A stretch of DNA of 64,000 nucleotides from Neorhizobium tomejilense (GCA_002968845.1 PVBG01000001.1:248001-312000); one strand, 5' to 3'; shown: positions 8,442-19,414, numbered from the stretch's first letter. Notes: generated from the sequence alone by a model not told the origin. A program made the numbers and translations.

Positions 8442-9380
8442 TCAGACTGCCGGCGCGGGTAAGGGCAGGGCGGCCCGGGCCCAGGCGGCGAACTCGGCGG
8501 TGGCGCGTGCCCGCACCGTATCGTTCAGCGTTTCGTGGCGCGTGCCGGGCCAGATCTTGGTCGTGATGTTTGAGAAGCCGTTGCGCTTGAAATGCTCCGA
8601 AAGCCACAGGATTTCGCGGCCGCCATTGGTTGCCGGGTCTTCGGCACCGCCGATCAGATGGATCGGCAGGGTTTTCACCAGCCGATCGGTCATCTTCGGC
8701 GCGCGGAAGGTCAGTTCGAAGAGGTCGAGCCACAGCGAGACGCTGGCGTCGAAACCGCAGAGCGGATCGGCGATATAGGCGTCGACGATATCCGGGTCGT
8801 GGCTCAGCCAATCGAATTCCGTGCGGTGGCCGGCAATCGATTTCCCCCAGGCGCCAAAAGTGAGTTTCGGCAGAAGCCCGCTCGGCACGTCCGAGCCTTT
8901 CAGGGCTTTTTCGATGCGCAGGATCACCTGGGCGGCGCGGCCCGCGGGGCCGGGATGGAAGTTGGAATTCCAGACCGCAACCGCATCGAAGCTTTCGGGA
9001 TAATCCACGGCCGCGTTGAGCGCGATCAGGCCGCCCATGGAATGGCCGAAGAGCAGGACCGGCAGGCCGGGATGGGCGTCCGCCGCCATGTCGCGCATGG
9101 CTTTGACGTCCGCAAGCACCAGGCCGACGCCGTCGTGCCGGGCAAAGCGGCCGATCGGCGCGTCCGGCGCGGTCGTTTCGCCGTGACCGCGATGGTCGAA
9201 GGCATAGACCTGGAAGCCGTGGCCCGCCATGGCCTCGGCGAAAGCCCTGTAGCGCCTGGAATGCTCGGCAAGCCCGTGCGAGATCAGCAGGATGGCGAGC
9301 CCCGGTTCTGCCGCCGGTTGGTAATGATAGGCAAGGTTTGCACCCGTAGGGCTCTTAAATCGCCTCGTTTCGTCGAACAT
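8442..9380 (-). CDS. Alpha/beta hydrolase, monoacylglycerol lipase-like
   Basis: This is a 312-residue serine hydrolase. It shows the oxyanion-hole motif ISHGLAEHSRRY, then FDHRGHGET, the nucleophile elbow GHSMGG, an Asp region near GGAEDPAT and a late His (RHETLND), giving the Ser-Asp-His triad of the Hydrolase_4 (PldB/MGLL) group. Members split monoacylglycerols or lysophospholipids; the exact substrate here is unknown. The ATG at 9380 has a GGGAG site upstream; the frame is open further but into the region shared with the divergent ettA promoter. There is no signal peptide. Confidence 0.85.
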   Translation of the reverse strand: MFDETRRFKSPTGANLAYHYQPAAEPGLAILLISHGLAEHSRRYRAFAEAMAGHGFQVYAFDHRGHGETTAPDAPIGRFARHDGVGLVLADVKAMRDMAADAHPGLPVLLFGHSMGGLIALNAAVDYPESFDAVAVWNSNFHPGPAGRAAQVILRIEKALKGSDVPSGLLPKLTFGAWGKSIAGHRTEFDWLSHDPDIVDAYIADPLCGFDASVSLWLDLFELTFRAPKMTDRLVKTLPIHLIGGAEDPATNGGREILWLSEHFKRNGFSNITTKIWPGTRHETLNDTVRARATAEFAAWARAALPLPAPAV

Positions 9381-9471
9381 CCTCGCTCCCTCGACCGTTC
9401 GCGCATTGCTCCCGGCCACCAATTCCCCTACATAGCGGCAAACCGAAATTCCCCCCGGAGCACTTTTATCC

Positions 9472-11121
<1,650 letters not shown>

Positions 11122-11144
11122 TCTTTTTTAGCTTCACCTAATGC

Positions 11145-11175
11145 AAAACCCCGGCTCTGCCGGGGTTTTCGTTTT
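11145..11175 (+). terminator. ettA: Rho-independent terminator of ettA
   Basis: AAAACCCCGG (11145-11154) pairs with CCGGGGTTTT (11160-11169) across a 5-base loop and is followed by CGTTTTA. It lies 24 bases after the ettA stop codon. Confidence 0.9.
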
Positions 11176-11343
11176 ATGCAAGATTAATAAAAGCTAAAAT
11201 TCGAACCCCCAAAATTATGGGTATTTCTGACGTAGCCCGATAAAGACAATCGCAAAGATTGGCAGCGCATTTTCGGGCCGGGAGACCATGTCCGCCTGGG
11301 TCTTGACGCTGTCATGATGACGGCCCGCTTCAAAGGGTTTTTC

Positions 11344-13641
11344 ATGCTGCGTTTGATCGAACGTCTGCCTTTCCGTACATCGTTGACGCTTCTTGCTGCC
11401 GTTCCGCTCCTGGCCGTGATTGGGCTAGGCGCTTTCGTCACGTTGAATAGCTACGGCGCTTATCAAAAGCTCTCCGGCGCGGCGGCCCTCGAGCGTCTGG
11501 CTGGGGCGAGTGGACGGCTGATGCTTGCCTTGCCGGTTGAAAGTGCCGCTTCGCCCGATCAGCGCGGCCAGATGCGCCAGAAGACCGATGAGGCCTACAA
11601 GGCAATCGTTTCAGGCTACAACGAAGTGGTCGGTGCGGGCTATGCGGACACGCTCTTGACCGACATCAAGCGCACTCTCGAAGAGCGATATGCCAAGATT
11701 TCGGAATTCCGCAGCAAGGTGGACGCCGGACCCATCGATGCGATGGTGCCGCTTCTCTATCTGCAGCCGCTTTCCGCGTCCTCCATCCAGCTGACCGCGC
11801 GAACCGGCAATATCATGGAGGATCGCGATCTCCAGCAGGGAGTAACCGGCTACGGCGCCCTGCTGCAGTATAATGAAGGTTTTCTCGTTCTTAACCGGAT
11901 CGGTATGCAATACACCAAGAACGGTACGCTTTCACTTGAAGAGTTTGCTCGCTTCGGTGCTGCAACGACCCAGATCCGAATCTACGGTCAGCTCGTGCGC
12001 GAGTTCGTAAATCCTGCGATTGTTTCCCAGCTGGACACGTTCATGCAGTCGGCCCCAGGTCGAGTGGTTCAGCAAAAGATCGAGGAAATGGCGAAGAATA
12101 CAGCCTTCACTCCTGCTCCTGCCGATCTGGACAACTGGACCAGAGCAATGGCATCGCGTCGCGACTTCGTCGGCCAGTTGTTGGTTGAGACCGCAGCGGG
12201 CGTTCATGCGCAAGCCACTTCCAAGCTTGGCAATTCCTACAATTCGTTGGTGACGTCGCTGACGCTGCTTGGTGCATTTGTCATCGCCGCTATCGCCCTG
12301 TCAGTCGTGATCGCTCGCCAGCTATCCAAATCAATTCGTCGGGTCGGCGACCGTATGGCAAGCCTCGCCTCCGGCAATACCGCGGAGGCAATCCCCTACG
12401 CCGACCGCAAGGACGAGATCGGCGCGATGGCCCGTTCGGTCGAGGTTTTCCGTGAAGCCGCTATCCGCAATCTTGAGCTGGAAACCGAGGCGGAAGCCAC
12501 CCGTCGTCGCTCGGAAGCCGAGCGCATCGAAATGCAGCGCCAGAGCGAGGCGGATACCGAGGCGAAGCTGACCCAGGCCACCGGTGCGCTCGCCGCCAAC
12601 CTTCGCCGGCTTGCCGCCGGCGACATGCTTTGCGAGGTGAACGAAGCCTTGGCGCCGCAGTTCGAAGGCCTGCGCCACGACTTCAATACCTCGGTCCGCC
12701 AGCTGCGCGACGCGCTGCTCAGCGTCGGCAATTCGGTTTCCACCGTCACCAGCGGTTCGAGGGAAATCTCCGACGCGTCCGACAACCTGTCCAAGCGCAC
12801 CGAGCAGCAGGCTGCTTCGCTGGAAGAAACGGCAGCAGCACTCGAGGAGATCACCGCCAACGTCGTTTCGACCTCGAAGCGCACCGGCGAGGCTCGCGAC
12901 GTCGTCCGCGACGCACGGACCCGCGCGGACCAATCGGGCCAGGTCGTCCGCAACGCGGTTGCTGCCATGGAGCGGATCGAGAAGTCGTCCAGCCAGATCT
13001 CCAACATCATCGGCGTCATCGACGAGATCGCCTTCCAGACCAACCTCCTGGCGCTGAATGCCGGCGTGGAAGCGGCGCGTGCCGGTGAAGCCGGCAAGGG
13101 TTTTGCGGTCGTCGCGCAGGAAGTCCGCGAACTCGCCCAGCGCTCGGCAAACGCCGCCAAGGAAATCAAGGCGCTGATCTCCAACTCGGCGGTTGCCGTC
13201 AGCGAAGGCGTCAAGCTCGTCAGCGAGACGGGCGAGGGGCTCAGCGTCATTGAGCAACTGGTTCAGACCGTCAACGGTCACATGGATGCGATCGCAATCG
13301 CGGCGCAGGAACAGTCGGTCGGCCTGGCCCAGGTCAACACCGCCGTCAACCACATGGACCAGTCGACCCAGCAGAATGCCGCAATGGTCGAAGAGATGAA
13401 CGCCGCCGGCGCCGGCCTTGCCCAGGAGAGCGGCAAGCTCAGTGATCTCCTCTCGCACTTCCAGTTCGGCGGCAGCGCCTCGGGCCAGCTTCGCGAGACG
13501 GCAAGCCGCATGCGCGCGCCGCCGGCTCCGGCCTCGCGCCCGGTCGCCGCTGCACCGAGCCGTCCGATGCCGGGGCGCGCGCAGGTTTCACGCGGAAATA
13601 CGGCCCTCGCGCAATCCGCCGACGAATGGGAAGAATTCTGA
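11344..13641 (+). CDS. Methyl-accepting chemotaxis protein
   Basis: This is a 765-residue chemoreceptor. TM1 lies at about residues 10-40 and TM2 at about 300-325. Between them is an all-helical periplasmic domain of about 260 residues that resembles the NIT-type sensor class. A HAMP domain follows TM2, and a second HAMP-like segment precedes the signalling hairpin. The hairpin tip carries [35 protein letters not shown], which binds CheA and CheW. The C-terminus ends DEWEEF, fitting the xWxxF tether for CheR/CheB. The start at 11344 follows AAAGGG by 7 bases; an ATG at 11314 in the same frame lacks such a site. The ligand is not predictable. Confidence 0.9.
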   Translation: MLRLIERLPFRTSLTLLAAVPLLAVIGLGAFVTLNSYGAYQKLSGAAALERLAGASGRLMLALPVESAASPDQRGQMRQKTDEAYKAIVSGYNEVVGAGYADTLLTDIKRTLEERYAKISEFRSKVDAGPIDAMVPLLYLQPLSASSIQLTARTGNIMEDRDLQQGVTGYGALLQYNEGFLVLNRIGMQYTKNGTLSLEEFARFGAATTQIRIYGQLVREFVNPAIVSQLDTFMQSAPGRVVQQKIEEMAKNTAFTPAPADLDNWTRAMASRRDFVGQLLVETAAGVHAQATSKLGNSYNSLVTSLTLLGAFVIAAIALSVVIARQLSKSIRRVGDRMASLASGNTAEAIPYADRKDEIGAMARSVEVFREAAIRNLELETEAEATRRRSEAERIEMQRQSEADTEAKLTQATGALAANLRRLAAGDMLCEVNEALAPQFEGLRHDFNTSVRQLRDALLSVGNSVSTVTSGSREISDASDNLSKRTEQQAASLEETAAALEEITANVVSTSKRTGEARDVVRDARTRADQSGQVVRNAVAAMERIEKSSSQISNIIGVIDEIAFQTNLLALNAGVEAARAGEAGKGFAVVAQEVRELAQRSANAAKEIKALISNSAVAVSEGVKLVSETGEGLSVIEQLVQTVNGHMDAIAIAAQEQSVGLAQVNTAVNHMDQSTQQNAAMVEEMNAAGAGLAQESGKLSDLLSHFQFGGSASGQLRETASRMRAPPAPASRPVAAAPSRPMPGRAQVSRGNTALAQSADEWEEF

Positions 13642-13666
13642 TCTTCCCGGCACAAACAGAACTTAA

Positions 13667-13695
13667 AGAGGGCGGCTTCGGCCGCCTTCTGCGTT
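13667..13695 (+). terminator. Possible terminator of the chemoreceptor gene
   Basis: A 10-bp stem (13667-13676 with 13681-13690, one G-T pair) is closed by a stable C(TTCG)G tetraloop, 25 bases after the receptor stop codon. Only a short TTT follows, so it is weaker than the others here. Confidence 0.6.
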
Positions 13696-13747
13696 TCAGG
13701 CGAGCTCGTCGGATCCATCAGTTGCCGCTTGCATAGAATGGCAAAAC

Positions 13748-13769
13748 GATATAAACATATCTTTATATC
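13748..13769. promoter_or_regulatory. Palindromic operator upstream of ArsR-methyltransferase gene and metF
   Basis: GATATAAA at 13748-13755 and TTTATATC at 13762-13769 are perfect inverted halves around CATATC. The core 20-mer 13749-13768 departs from exact dyad symmetry at a single base pair. It lies 25 bases before the start of the ArsR-type regulator gene. ArsR proteins bind such AT-rich 12-2-12-like palindromes, and the S-adenosylhomocysteine-responsive regulator SahR is known to bind similar sites next to methionine genes. Autoregulation and control of metF are inference. Confidence 0.65.
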
Positions 13770-13793
13770 TTGATTGCGTAAGGATGCGGCTGA

Positions 13794-14792
13794 ATGGGAT
13801 TGGCGCTCGACACCCTGGTGGACGTACTGAAAACAGCCGGCGAGCCGACGCGCTTCCGCCTGCTTGCGCTTCTCGCTGCCGGGGATCTCACCGTCACCGA
13901 TCTTACCGAAATCCTGGGCCAGTCGCAGCCGCGCATTTCGCGGCATCTGAAGCTGCTTGCCGAAGAGGCGCTGATCGATCGCTATCAGGAAGGCGCCTGG
14001 GCCTATTTCCGGCTGAAGCAGGAAGGCAAGGCGGCAACGTTGGTGAGGACGCTGCTCGCCGCCTCCTCGGAGGAGGATCCGGTCCTGCTGAGGGACAGCG
14101 AGCGGCTGACGACGGTCAAGCGGCTGCGTGCCGAACGCGCCCAGGCCTATTTCACGCGCAACGCATCCGAATGGGACGAGCTTCGCCGCCTGCATATCAG
14201 CGACGCGGCAGTCGAATCGGCGCTGCTCAAGCTGATCGGCCCGACGCCCGTCGATGCGCTCCTCGATCTCGGCACCGGCACCGGCTGGATCCTCCAGCTT
14301 CTGTCCAACATCTACCGTCGTGCCGTTGGCATCGACGCGAGCCGTGACATGCTCTCGGTCGCTCGGTCCAATCTCGACAAGGCCGGTATCGTCAAGGCGT
14401 CCGTCCGGCATGGCGACATTCTCAACCTGCCGCTCGAAGGCCAGGATTTCGACCTGATCACCGTTCACCAGGTGCTGCACTTCCTCGACCAGCCGGAACT
14501 GGCGATCGCCGAGGCAGCCCGCGTGCTGCGTCCGGGCGGCCGCCTGCTGATCGTCGATCTCGCACCGCATACGCTCGAATACCTGCGCAACGACCATGCC
14601 CATGTGCGTCTCGGCTTCTCCCATCAGGTGATGGCGGAGTGGCTCGAGAAGGTGGGCCTCGAAGTCGAGCAGGCGATCGATCTTGGTTCCGGCAAGGAAG
14701 GCGGGCTCACGGCCACTGTCTGGCTCGCTCGGGACCGCCGCCTGCTGATCGCTGCCCATCACGCCTCCGCCCAATCGCAAACCGTCCTTTAA
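13794..14792 (+). CDS. ArsR-family regulator fused to SAM-dependent methyltransferase domain (SahR-like)
   Basis: This is a 332-residue protein. Residues 1-90 are an ArsR-type winged helix (LKTAGEPTRFRLLALLAAGDLTVTDL, then QSQPRISRHLKLL). From about 120 on comes a class I methyltransferase fold with motif I LLDLGTGTGWI, GIDASRDML, and a Methyltransf_11-type core. The metal-binding cysteines of metalloregulatory ArsR proteins are absent. Proteins with this architecture include SahR, which senses S-adenosylhomocysteine and represses methionine-cycle genes in proteobacteria. metF starts 13 bases after it, and a palindrome lies just upstream. The regulator role is well supported by architecture and context; the effector is inference. 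The ATG at 13794 follows AAGGA by 9 bases. Confidence 0.85.
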   Translation: MGLALDTLVDVLKTAGEPTRFRLLALLAAGDLTVTDLTEILGQSQPRISRHLKLLAEEALIDRYQEGAWAYFRLKQEGKAATLVRTLLAASSEEDPVLLRDSERLTTVKRLRAERAQAYFTRNASEWDELRRLHISDAAVESALLKLIGPTPVDALLDLGTGTGWILQLLSNIYRRAVGIDASRDMLSVARSNLDKAGIVKASVRHGDILNLPLEGQDFDLITVHQVLHFLDQPELAIAEAARVLRPGGRLLIVDLAPHTLEYLRNDHAHVRLGFSHQVMAEWLEKVGLEVEQAIDLGSGKEGGLTATVWLARDRRLLIAAHHASAQSQTVL

Positions 14793-14805
14793 GGGAGCTG
14801 AACCA

Positions 14806-15693
14806 ATGACCGCCGATAGCGAAACTTTCAGCGTTTCCTTCGAATTCTTTCCGCCGAAGTCGGAAGAGATGGAGGGCCAGCTCTGGGATACGGTCGATGA
14901 ACTGGCGCTCTGGGATCCGAGGTTCGTTTCGGTCACCTATGGTGCGGGCGGTTCGACCAAGGCGCCGACGATCAACACGGTGCGCCGCCTGGTCGGCGAG
15001 ACCTCGCTTGCGACCGCCGCACATCTGACCTGCGTCGATGCCACGCGCGAAGAAACCCATTCCGTCGTCGGCGAGTATCGCGCCGCCGGCATCCGCCACA
15101 TCGTTGCCCTGCGCGGTGATCCGGCGAGCGGTGTCGGTACCGACTATCGACCGCATCCGCAGGGTTATGCCAATGCAGCGGAGTTGGTGCGCGGCCTGAC
15201 GGAACTCGGCGGCTTCGACATTTCCGTCTCCGCCTATCCCGAAAAACATCCGGAAAGCGCCGATCTTGGCGCAGACATCGAAATGCTCAAGCGCAAGGCG
15301 GATGCCGGCGCCGCCCGGGCACTGACCCAGTTCTTCTTCGACAACGACGTTTTTGAACGTTACCTCGAAAAGGTCCGCGCCGCCGGCATCGCAGTACCGA
15401 TCGTGCCGGGCATCATGCCGATCCAGAACCTGACCCAGCTCAAGCGTTTCGCCGGCCGCTGCGGTTCCTCGGTTCCATCTTTCCTGGATGCCCGTTTCGA
15501 AGGGTTGGACGACAAGCCCGAGGATCGCGCCAGCGTGGCTGCCGACATCGCCGCCGAACAGATCGAGGATCTGATCCGCCGCGGCCTTGGCGACTTCCAT
15601 ATCTACACGATGAACCGGGCACCGCTCGTCTCCGCCGTCCTTCAGCGGCTTGGCCGCCGGCAGATCCGCACGCCGCGCATCGCCGCTGCCTGA
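14806..15693 (+). CDS. metF: Methylenetetrahydrofolate reductase
   Basis: This is a 295-residue FAD enzyme that reduces 5,10-methylene-THF to 5-methyl-THF, the methyl donor for methionine synthase. It shows the TIM-barrel family pattern: SFEFFPPKSEEM with the catalytic Glu near the N-terminus, FVSVTYGAGGST, then HIVALRGDPASG, the FAD region, and TQFFFDNDVFERY followed by VPGIMPI. The length equals that of other bacterial MetF proteins. It is co-directional with the ArsR-methyltransferase gene 13 bases upstream, so both are probably in one operon under the palindrome at 13748. The start follows AAGGGAGC. Confidence 0.96.
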   Translation: MTADSETFSVSFEFFPPKSEEMEGQLWDTVDELALWDPRFVSVTYGAGGSTKAPTINTVRRLVGETSLATAAHLTCVDATREETHSVVGEYRAAGIRHIVALRGDPASGVGTDYRPHPQGYANAAELVRGLTELGGFDISVSAYPEKHPESADLGADIEMLKRKADAGAARALTQFFFDNDVFERYLEKVRAAGIAVPIVPGIMPIQNLTQLKRFAGRCGSSVPSFLDARFEGLDDKPEDRASVAADIAAEQIEDLIRRGLGDFHIYTMNRAPLVSAVLQRLGRRQIRTPRIAAA

Positions 15694-15703
15694 GCGTAAT
15701 GAA

Positions 15704-15738
15704 AAAACGCATGCTCCTACGAAAGGAGCATGCGTTTT
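15704..15738 (+). terminator. metF: Rho-independent terminator of metF
   Basis: A 15-bp stem (15704-15718 with 15724-15738) with a 5-base loop carries A-run and T-run at its ends, 10 bases after the metF stop. It may also work in the other direction for the microprotein gene at 15808-15885. Confidence 0.9.
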
Positions 15739-15807
15739 CACCGGAAGTGCTGATTATCAAACGGTCTTGGATGCGATATCTTGAACTGGTAGTGGAACTG
15801 GTGGCGC

Positions 15808-15885
15808 TCAAATGAAGAGCATGGATGCCACAAACACAAACGCTGCACTGACTACCAAGACATTGAGAGAGTATGTACGTCCCAT
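15808..15885 (-). CDS. 25-residue single-span membrane microprotein
   Basis: This open frame encodes 25 residues. A short polar N-terminus (MGRTYS) is followed by a hydrophobic stretch to the C-terminal Ile, enough for one membrane span. The start is preceded by AAGGAGG, a nearly ideal ribosome binding site, 5 bases away, the strongest in the neighbourhood. It lies alone in a 416-base interval between metF and a DMT transporter gene. Its function is unknown; small membrane peptides often modulate a membrane complex. The ribosome binding site and composition support it being translated, though a short frame in a non-coding RNA cannot be excluded. Confidence 0.5.
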   Translation of the reverse strand: MGRTYSLNVLVVSAAFVFVASMLFI

Positions 15886-16109
15886 GTCTGCCTCCTTGCG
15901 TTGACGGGCAGACTTTATGTCGGTTTTGTGCCGGTTGGGAAGCGTGTTTCTGTGCTGCAGTGCCGTCCGCCTGTTCACCTTATCCCGGTACTGGTCACGC
16001 AAGTCACTGATTTTTATCGGTAAAGCATCCGTTAATCTTAATTTCCGCAGAGTTAAAAAGCCGTGTACGGCTGTTAACTTCTGACATATTCCGTGATGGT
16101 TTCGATCCG
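15886..16109. other. Intergenic stretch upstream of the microprotein gene
   Basis: This AT-richer stretch of 224 bases lies between the microprotein start and the end of the DMT transporter gene. It should hold the microprotein promoter on the minus strand. A GCCGTGTACGGC hairpin lies near 16060-16071, but without a T-run on the expected side. I see no further gene. Confidence 0.4.
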
Positions 16110-17039
16110 TTACGACGCGCCGGACGGCGAATTGCTGCGCCTGCGAAGGAGCCTTCCGTCGAGCAGGACCAGGCCGAAACCGATCAGCAGCATGCCGATG
16201 AGGTCGGTTGCCTCCAATCTTTCGCCGAGGAAAAGCGCGCCGAGAAGGATCGCGCTCGGAGGCACGACGAGCGTAACCAGAGAGGCATTCGTCGCGCCGG
16301 CCATCCCAAGGATACGGAAATAGAGGAGATAGGCGAAGGCGGTCGAGAGGAGCGCCAGGGCGAGGATCGCGAGGACGGCATGCGTCGATGGGGCGGGCAG
16401 CGCCCAGGGCTGGTCGGCGAGCAGCGACACGGGCAGCATCATTAGGCTGGAGGCCGTGAGTTGTCCGGTGGCGCTGACCGGCGCTGGCAGGCCGCGGAAA
16501 CGTTTGCCATAGGTACCGGCCACTCCGTAGGAGATTGCCGCAAGGATCGGCAGGATCAGCGCCCAGAGTGGCGCCGACGCGGCCGCCGTGACGCCCGGAC
16601 CGATCAGCACGGCCGTCCCGGCAAGACCCGCCAGGCAGCCGGCGATTTTTGCCGGTGTCAGTTTTTCGTCGGCCGTCCAGCGATTGGCGATCAGCACCGT
16701 CCAGATCGGCGTGGTCGCGTTGAGGATCGAAGCGAGACCGGCGCCGATCTCGGTCTGGCCGAAAAAGATCAGCGTATGGGGAAGGGCATTGTTGATGAAG
16801 CCCATGACCAGGAAGGACCGCCAGTGGGTTCTAAGCGTCGCATAAAGCCCGAACCGGCCGTGCAGATAGATGTGCAGCGCCGCTGCTGCCAGGAACAGGC
16901 GCAGGAAGACGAGGGTGAAGGGCGGCACTTCCACGACTGCGACGCGCGCGAAGAAGAACGATCCGCCCCAGATCAATCCGAGCAGCAGGATCAGGGCCCA
17001 GGCGGTGGCGCTGGGCTTCGGAATAGCGGCGGTTGTCAT
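16110..17039 (-). CDS. DMT-family (EamA) transporter
   Basis: This is a 309-residue inner-membrane protein with ten hydrophobic segments in two EamA repeats. The first opens with ALILLLGLIWGGSFFFARVAV, the common EamA start, and the second with ALILPILAAISYGVAGTYGKRF. Such carriers export small metabolites; the substrate is unknown. The C-terminus is basic (RRRSN), placing it in the cytoplasm by the positive-inside rule. It is not closely similar in sequence to the DMT transporter at 7405-8367. No operon partner lies beside it; a 99-base gap separates it from the transglycosylase gene on the same strand. Confidence 0.88.
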   Translation of the reverse strand: MTTAAIPKPSATAWALILLLGLIWGGSFFFARVAVVEVPPFTLVFLRLFLAAAALHIYLHGRFGLYATLRTHWRSFLVMGFINNALPHTLIFFGQTEIGAGLASILNATTPIWTVLIANRWTADEKLTPAKIAGCLAGLAGTAVLIGPGVTAAASAPLWALILPILAAISYGVAGTYGKRFRGLPAPVSATGQLTASSLMMLPVSLLADQPWALPAPSTHAVLAILALALLSTAFAYLLYFRILGMAGATNASLVTLVVPPSAILLGALFLGERLEATDLIGMLLIGFGLVLLDGRLLRRRSNSPSGAS

Positions 17040-17138
17040 GCAAAATCCCCCTCACGGTCAAGGTCAGGGGATATCCCTTTGTTCCGCTAACCGCCACCCG
17101 ATTTCGGTCTGGCGGCGATTGTATTCAGAGATTGTATT

Positions 17139-18341
17139 TCAGAGCGCGGAGAGCAGGGTCTGGGTCGGCCAACCGTCGGCCGGCTGGCCAAGGCGCGCCT
17201 GTTCCTTCTGGACGGCCTGGCGCGTGCCCGACCCCAGGATGCCGTCGACCTTGCCGATATTGTGGCCGAGCGCTTCCAGCTTGGTCTGCAGCGCCTTCAT
17301 GCCGGTGTCGTCTAGGCCCTGGTCCGGCGTGCCCTTCAGATAGGTCGGGGCACCGGAAAGCCGGGTCGCGAAATAGGCGGCCGAGGTCGTGTAGATGAAC
17401 GACTGGTTCCATTCCAGATAGATGCTGAAGTTCGGATAGGTCAGGAAGGCCGGTCCTTTGCGACCCTGCGGAAGGATGAGGGCTGCGGGCAGGTTGTCGA
17501 AGTTGGTCGCGCCGTCACGCGGGGTGACGCCGAGCTTGAACCATTCGCTGGCCGGGATCTCGTTGCCGAGGCCGGACCTGTCCCAGGGGAGGTTCTCCGG
17601 CAGAGTCACTTCCTGGATCCACGGCTGGCCAGGTTTGAAGCCCATGCTCTGGATGAATTTTGCGGCCGTGAGGATAGCGTCCGGGGAACTGGCCTTGACG
17701 TTGATGTGGCCGTCGCCGTCACCATCGACGCCGTGCGCGATAATATCCTCGGGGAGCATCTGCACCTGGCCGATTTCGCCGGCCCATGCGCCCGTGTTGG
17801 CGGAAGGATTGAGGTCGCCGTGCTGGACCATCTCGATCAGGGCGATCAGCTGCGGTCGGAAAAGCTGCGGGCGGCGGCAGTCGTGCGCGAGCGTCACCAG
17901 TGCGTTACGGGTGTTGAAATCGCCCTGCACGGCGCCGAAATCGGTCTCCATCCCCCAGAAGGCGGTGATGACGCCGGGCGCCACGCCGAATTCCTTCTCT
18001 GCCCGTGCGAAGACCTCCGCATACTGCTTGATTTTTTGGCGGCCGATGTCGAGGCGCGCCTGGCTGACGGTGCGCTGCGAAAATTCGAGGAAGGTCTGGC
18101 GGAAGACGCCCTGGGCCCGGTCGCGGGACAGAACTTTCTGATCGATCTGGGCACCGGCGAGCGCTTCGTCTACCGCGCTTGCCGACGCGCCCTTGGAAAG
18201 GGCTTCCGCCTTGACGCCGTCAAGGAAAGCGCCGAGATCGCCGCCGCAGGCGATAGCCGGGGCCTGGGCGAGAGCGGTGGAGGCAAGGCAACTGGTGATG
18301 ACGGAGGCAAGGGCGAGGCGGCGGGCAAAGCGAGCGGACAT
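17139..18341 (-). CDS. Lytic murein transglycosylase, MltB family
   Basis: This is a 400-residue exported protein. A signal peptide at residues 1-26 ends in ALAQA. The SLT_2/MltB catalytic domain contains VITAFWGMETDFG with the catalytic Glu, and GEIGQVQMLPEDI. The C-terminal 60 residues are a PG_binding_1 domain (LQTKLEALGHNIGKVDGILG). The enzyme cleaves the MurNAc-GlcNAc bond with formation of 1,6-anhydro-MurNAc in the periplasm. No lipobox is seen, so it is probably soluble rather than a lipoprotein as in E. coli MltB. The next gene upstream on the same strand encodes a GH25 muramidase, but a 142-base gap separates them. Confidence 0.93.
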   Translation of the reverse strand: MSARFARRLALASVITSCLASTALAQAPAIACGGDLGAFLDGVKAEALSKGASASAVDEALAGAQIDQKVLSRDRAQGVFRQTFLEFSQRTVSQARLDIGRQKIKQYAEVFARAEKEFGVAPGVITAFWGMETDFGAVQGDFNTRNALVTLAHDCRRPQLFRPQLIALIEMVQHGDLNPSANTGAWAGEIGQVQMLPEDIIAHGVDGDGDGHINVKASSPDAILTAAKFIQSMGFKPGQPWIQEVTLPENLPWDRSGLGNEIPASEWFKLGVTPRDGATNFDNLPAALILPQGRKGPAFLTYPNFSIYLEWNQSFIYTTSAAYFATRLSGAPTYLKGTPDQGLDDTGMKALQTKLEALGHNIGKVDGILGSGTRQAVQKEQARLGQPADGWPTQTLLSAL

Positions 18342-18483
18342 TCGGCGTTCCTAGAATCTGAGTAAGCGCCGTCCGATCTCGGAAAATTTTGTGACCGAAA
18401 CGTGGACGGCAGCCGTGTTGGCGCAGTTTTTATCGCAACTGCTCACACATTGCCAGACACCTGTTTCGTCGGGTGAACGGGGT

Positions 18484-19269
18484 TTACTTCGAGACGGCCG
18501 CAACCCAGTTGTGCCAGTTCTTGGAGGTGCCCGCAAAGACGTTGATATCCATTTCGCCCTTGATGCCCGGCACGAAGCCCGTCGAGGTATACTGCCAGAA
18601 AGCCCAGCGGCGATCCGGGTAGATCTTGGTCGGGTGTTGCGCCACCGCGCGGAGCCAGAAGTGGTGGTTGCTGAAAGCGCCGACCAGATTGTCCCGGTGG
18701 AAATCCACCGAAGTATAGATGATCGGCCGCTTGCCGTAATAGGCCTCGAGACGGTCCATGAAGCGCTGCATCGACGCACGAACGGTCTCGGGATCGGGGC
18801 GGGTCTTGCAGGTCGGCGAGGACTGGTTCCATTCCATGTCGAGGACCGGCGGCAGCTTCACCGCGTCCCTGGGCACGTTGTTGATGAACCAGTCGGCCTG
18901 TTCGTCGGCTGTCGAGCAGAAATAATAGAAGTGGTAGGGGGCATAAGGAATGCCGGCCGATGCGGCGCCCCGCCAGTTCAGTTCGAAGGTCGGGTCGATG
19001 CGATCCTTGCCTTCCGTCGCCTTGATGAAGACGAAGGCGATGCCGGATTTTTTCACGGCTGGCCAGTCGATATCGGTGCCGTTCCACTTGGAAACATCGA
19101 TGCCGTGGACCTCGTGGAGCCCCGGATGAGTTTTGCCGAAATCCTGCGGGTCACTGTCCTTGAACCGCATCTTTTTGACCGATGACGTTTCCATCAGGTC
19201 ATAGCTTGAGGATGTGCATCCCGTGGCAAGGAACGCGGTGGCAAGGAGGGCCAGAAGGAGCCGAGGCAT
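18484..19269 (-). CDS. GH25 family muramidase, lipoprotein
   Basis: This is a 261-residue protein with a lipoprotein-type signal (hydrophobic core followed by LATGC, Cys near residue 19). The rest is a GH25 (Chalaropsis-type lysozyme) barrel. It shows VHGIDVSKWNGTDIDW at the N-terminal strand, FVFIKATEG, then PPVLDMEWN, which carries the acidic catalytic pair, and a late IIYTSVDF and FWQYTS. Such enzymes hydrolyse the beta-1,4 bond of peptidoglycan. The ATG at 19269 was chosen because CGGGA lies 6 bases upstream; a start at 19275 would add two residues. Its role may be cell wall remodelling at the outer membrane's inner face. Confidence 0.88.
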   Translation of the reverse strand: MPRLLLALLATAFLATGCTSSSYDLMETSSVKKMRFKDSDPQDFGKTHPGLHEVHGIDVSKWNGTDIDWPAVKKSGIAFVFIKATEGKDRIDPTFELNWRGAASAGIPYAPYHFYYFCSTADEQADWFINNVPRDAVKLPPVLDMEWNQSSPTCKTRPDPETVRASMQRFMDRLEAYYGKRPIIYTSVDFHRDNLVGAFSNHHFWLRAVAQHPTKIYPDRRWAFWQYTSTGFVPGIKGEMDINVFAGTSKNWHNWVAAVSK

Positions 19270-19414
19270 GAACATCCCGTGTAGTGTCGACGTGGAAGCC
19301 TCTTGCCCCGTTCGACGCAAAACAGGGAGGCATGAACTCCATATTCACCATAACGTCGTAAAAAATCGGTTAGGGCAAGAGGATTTCATGCCGGAGATGC
19401 GGGGACCCAACGCT

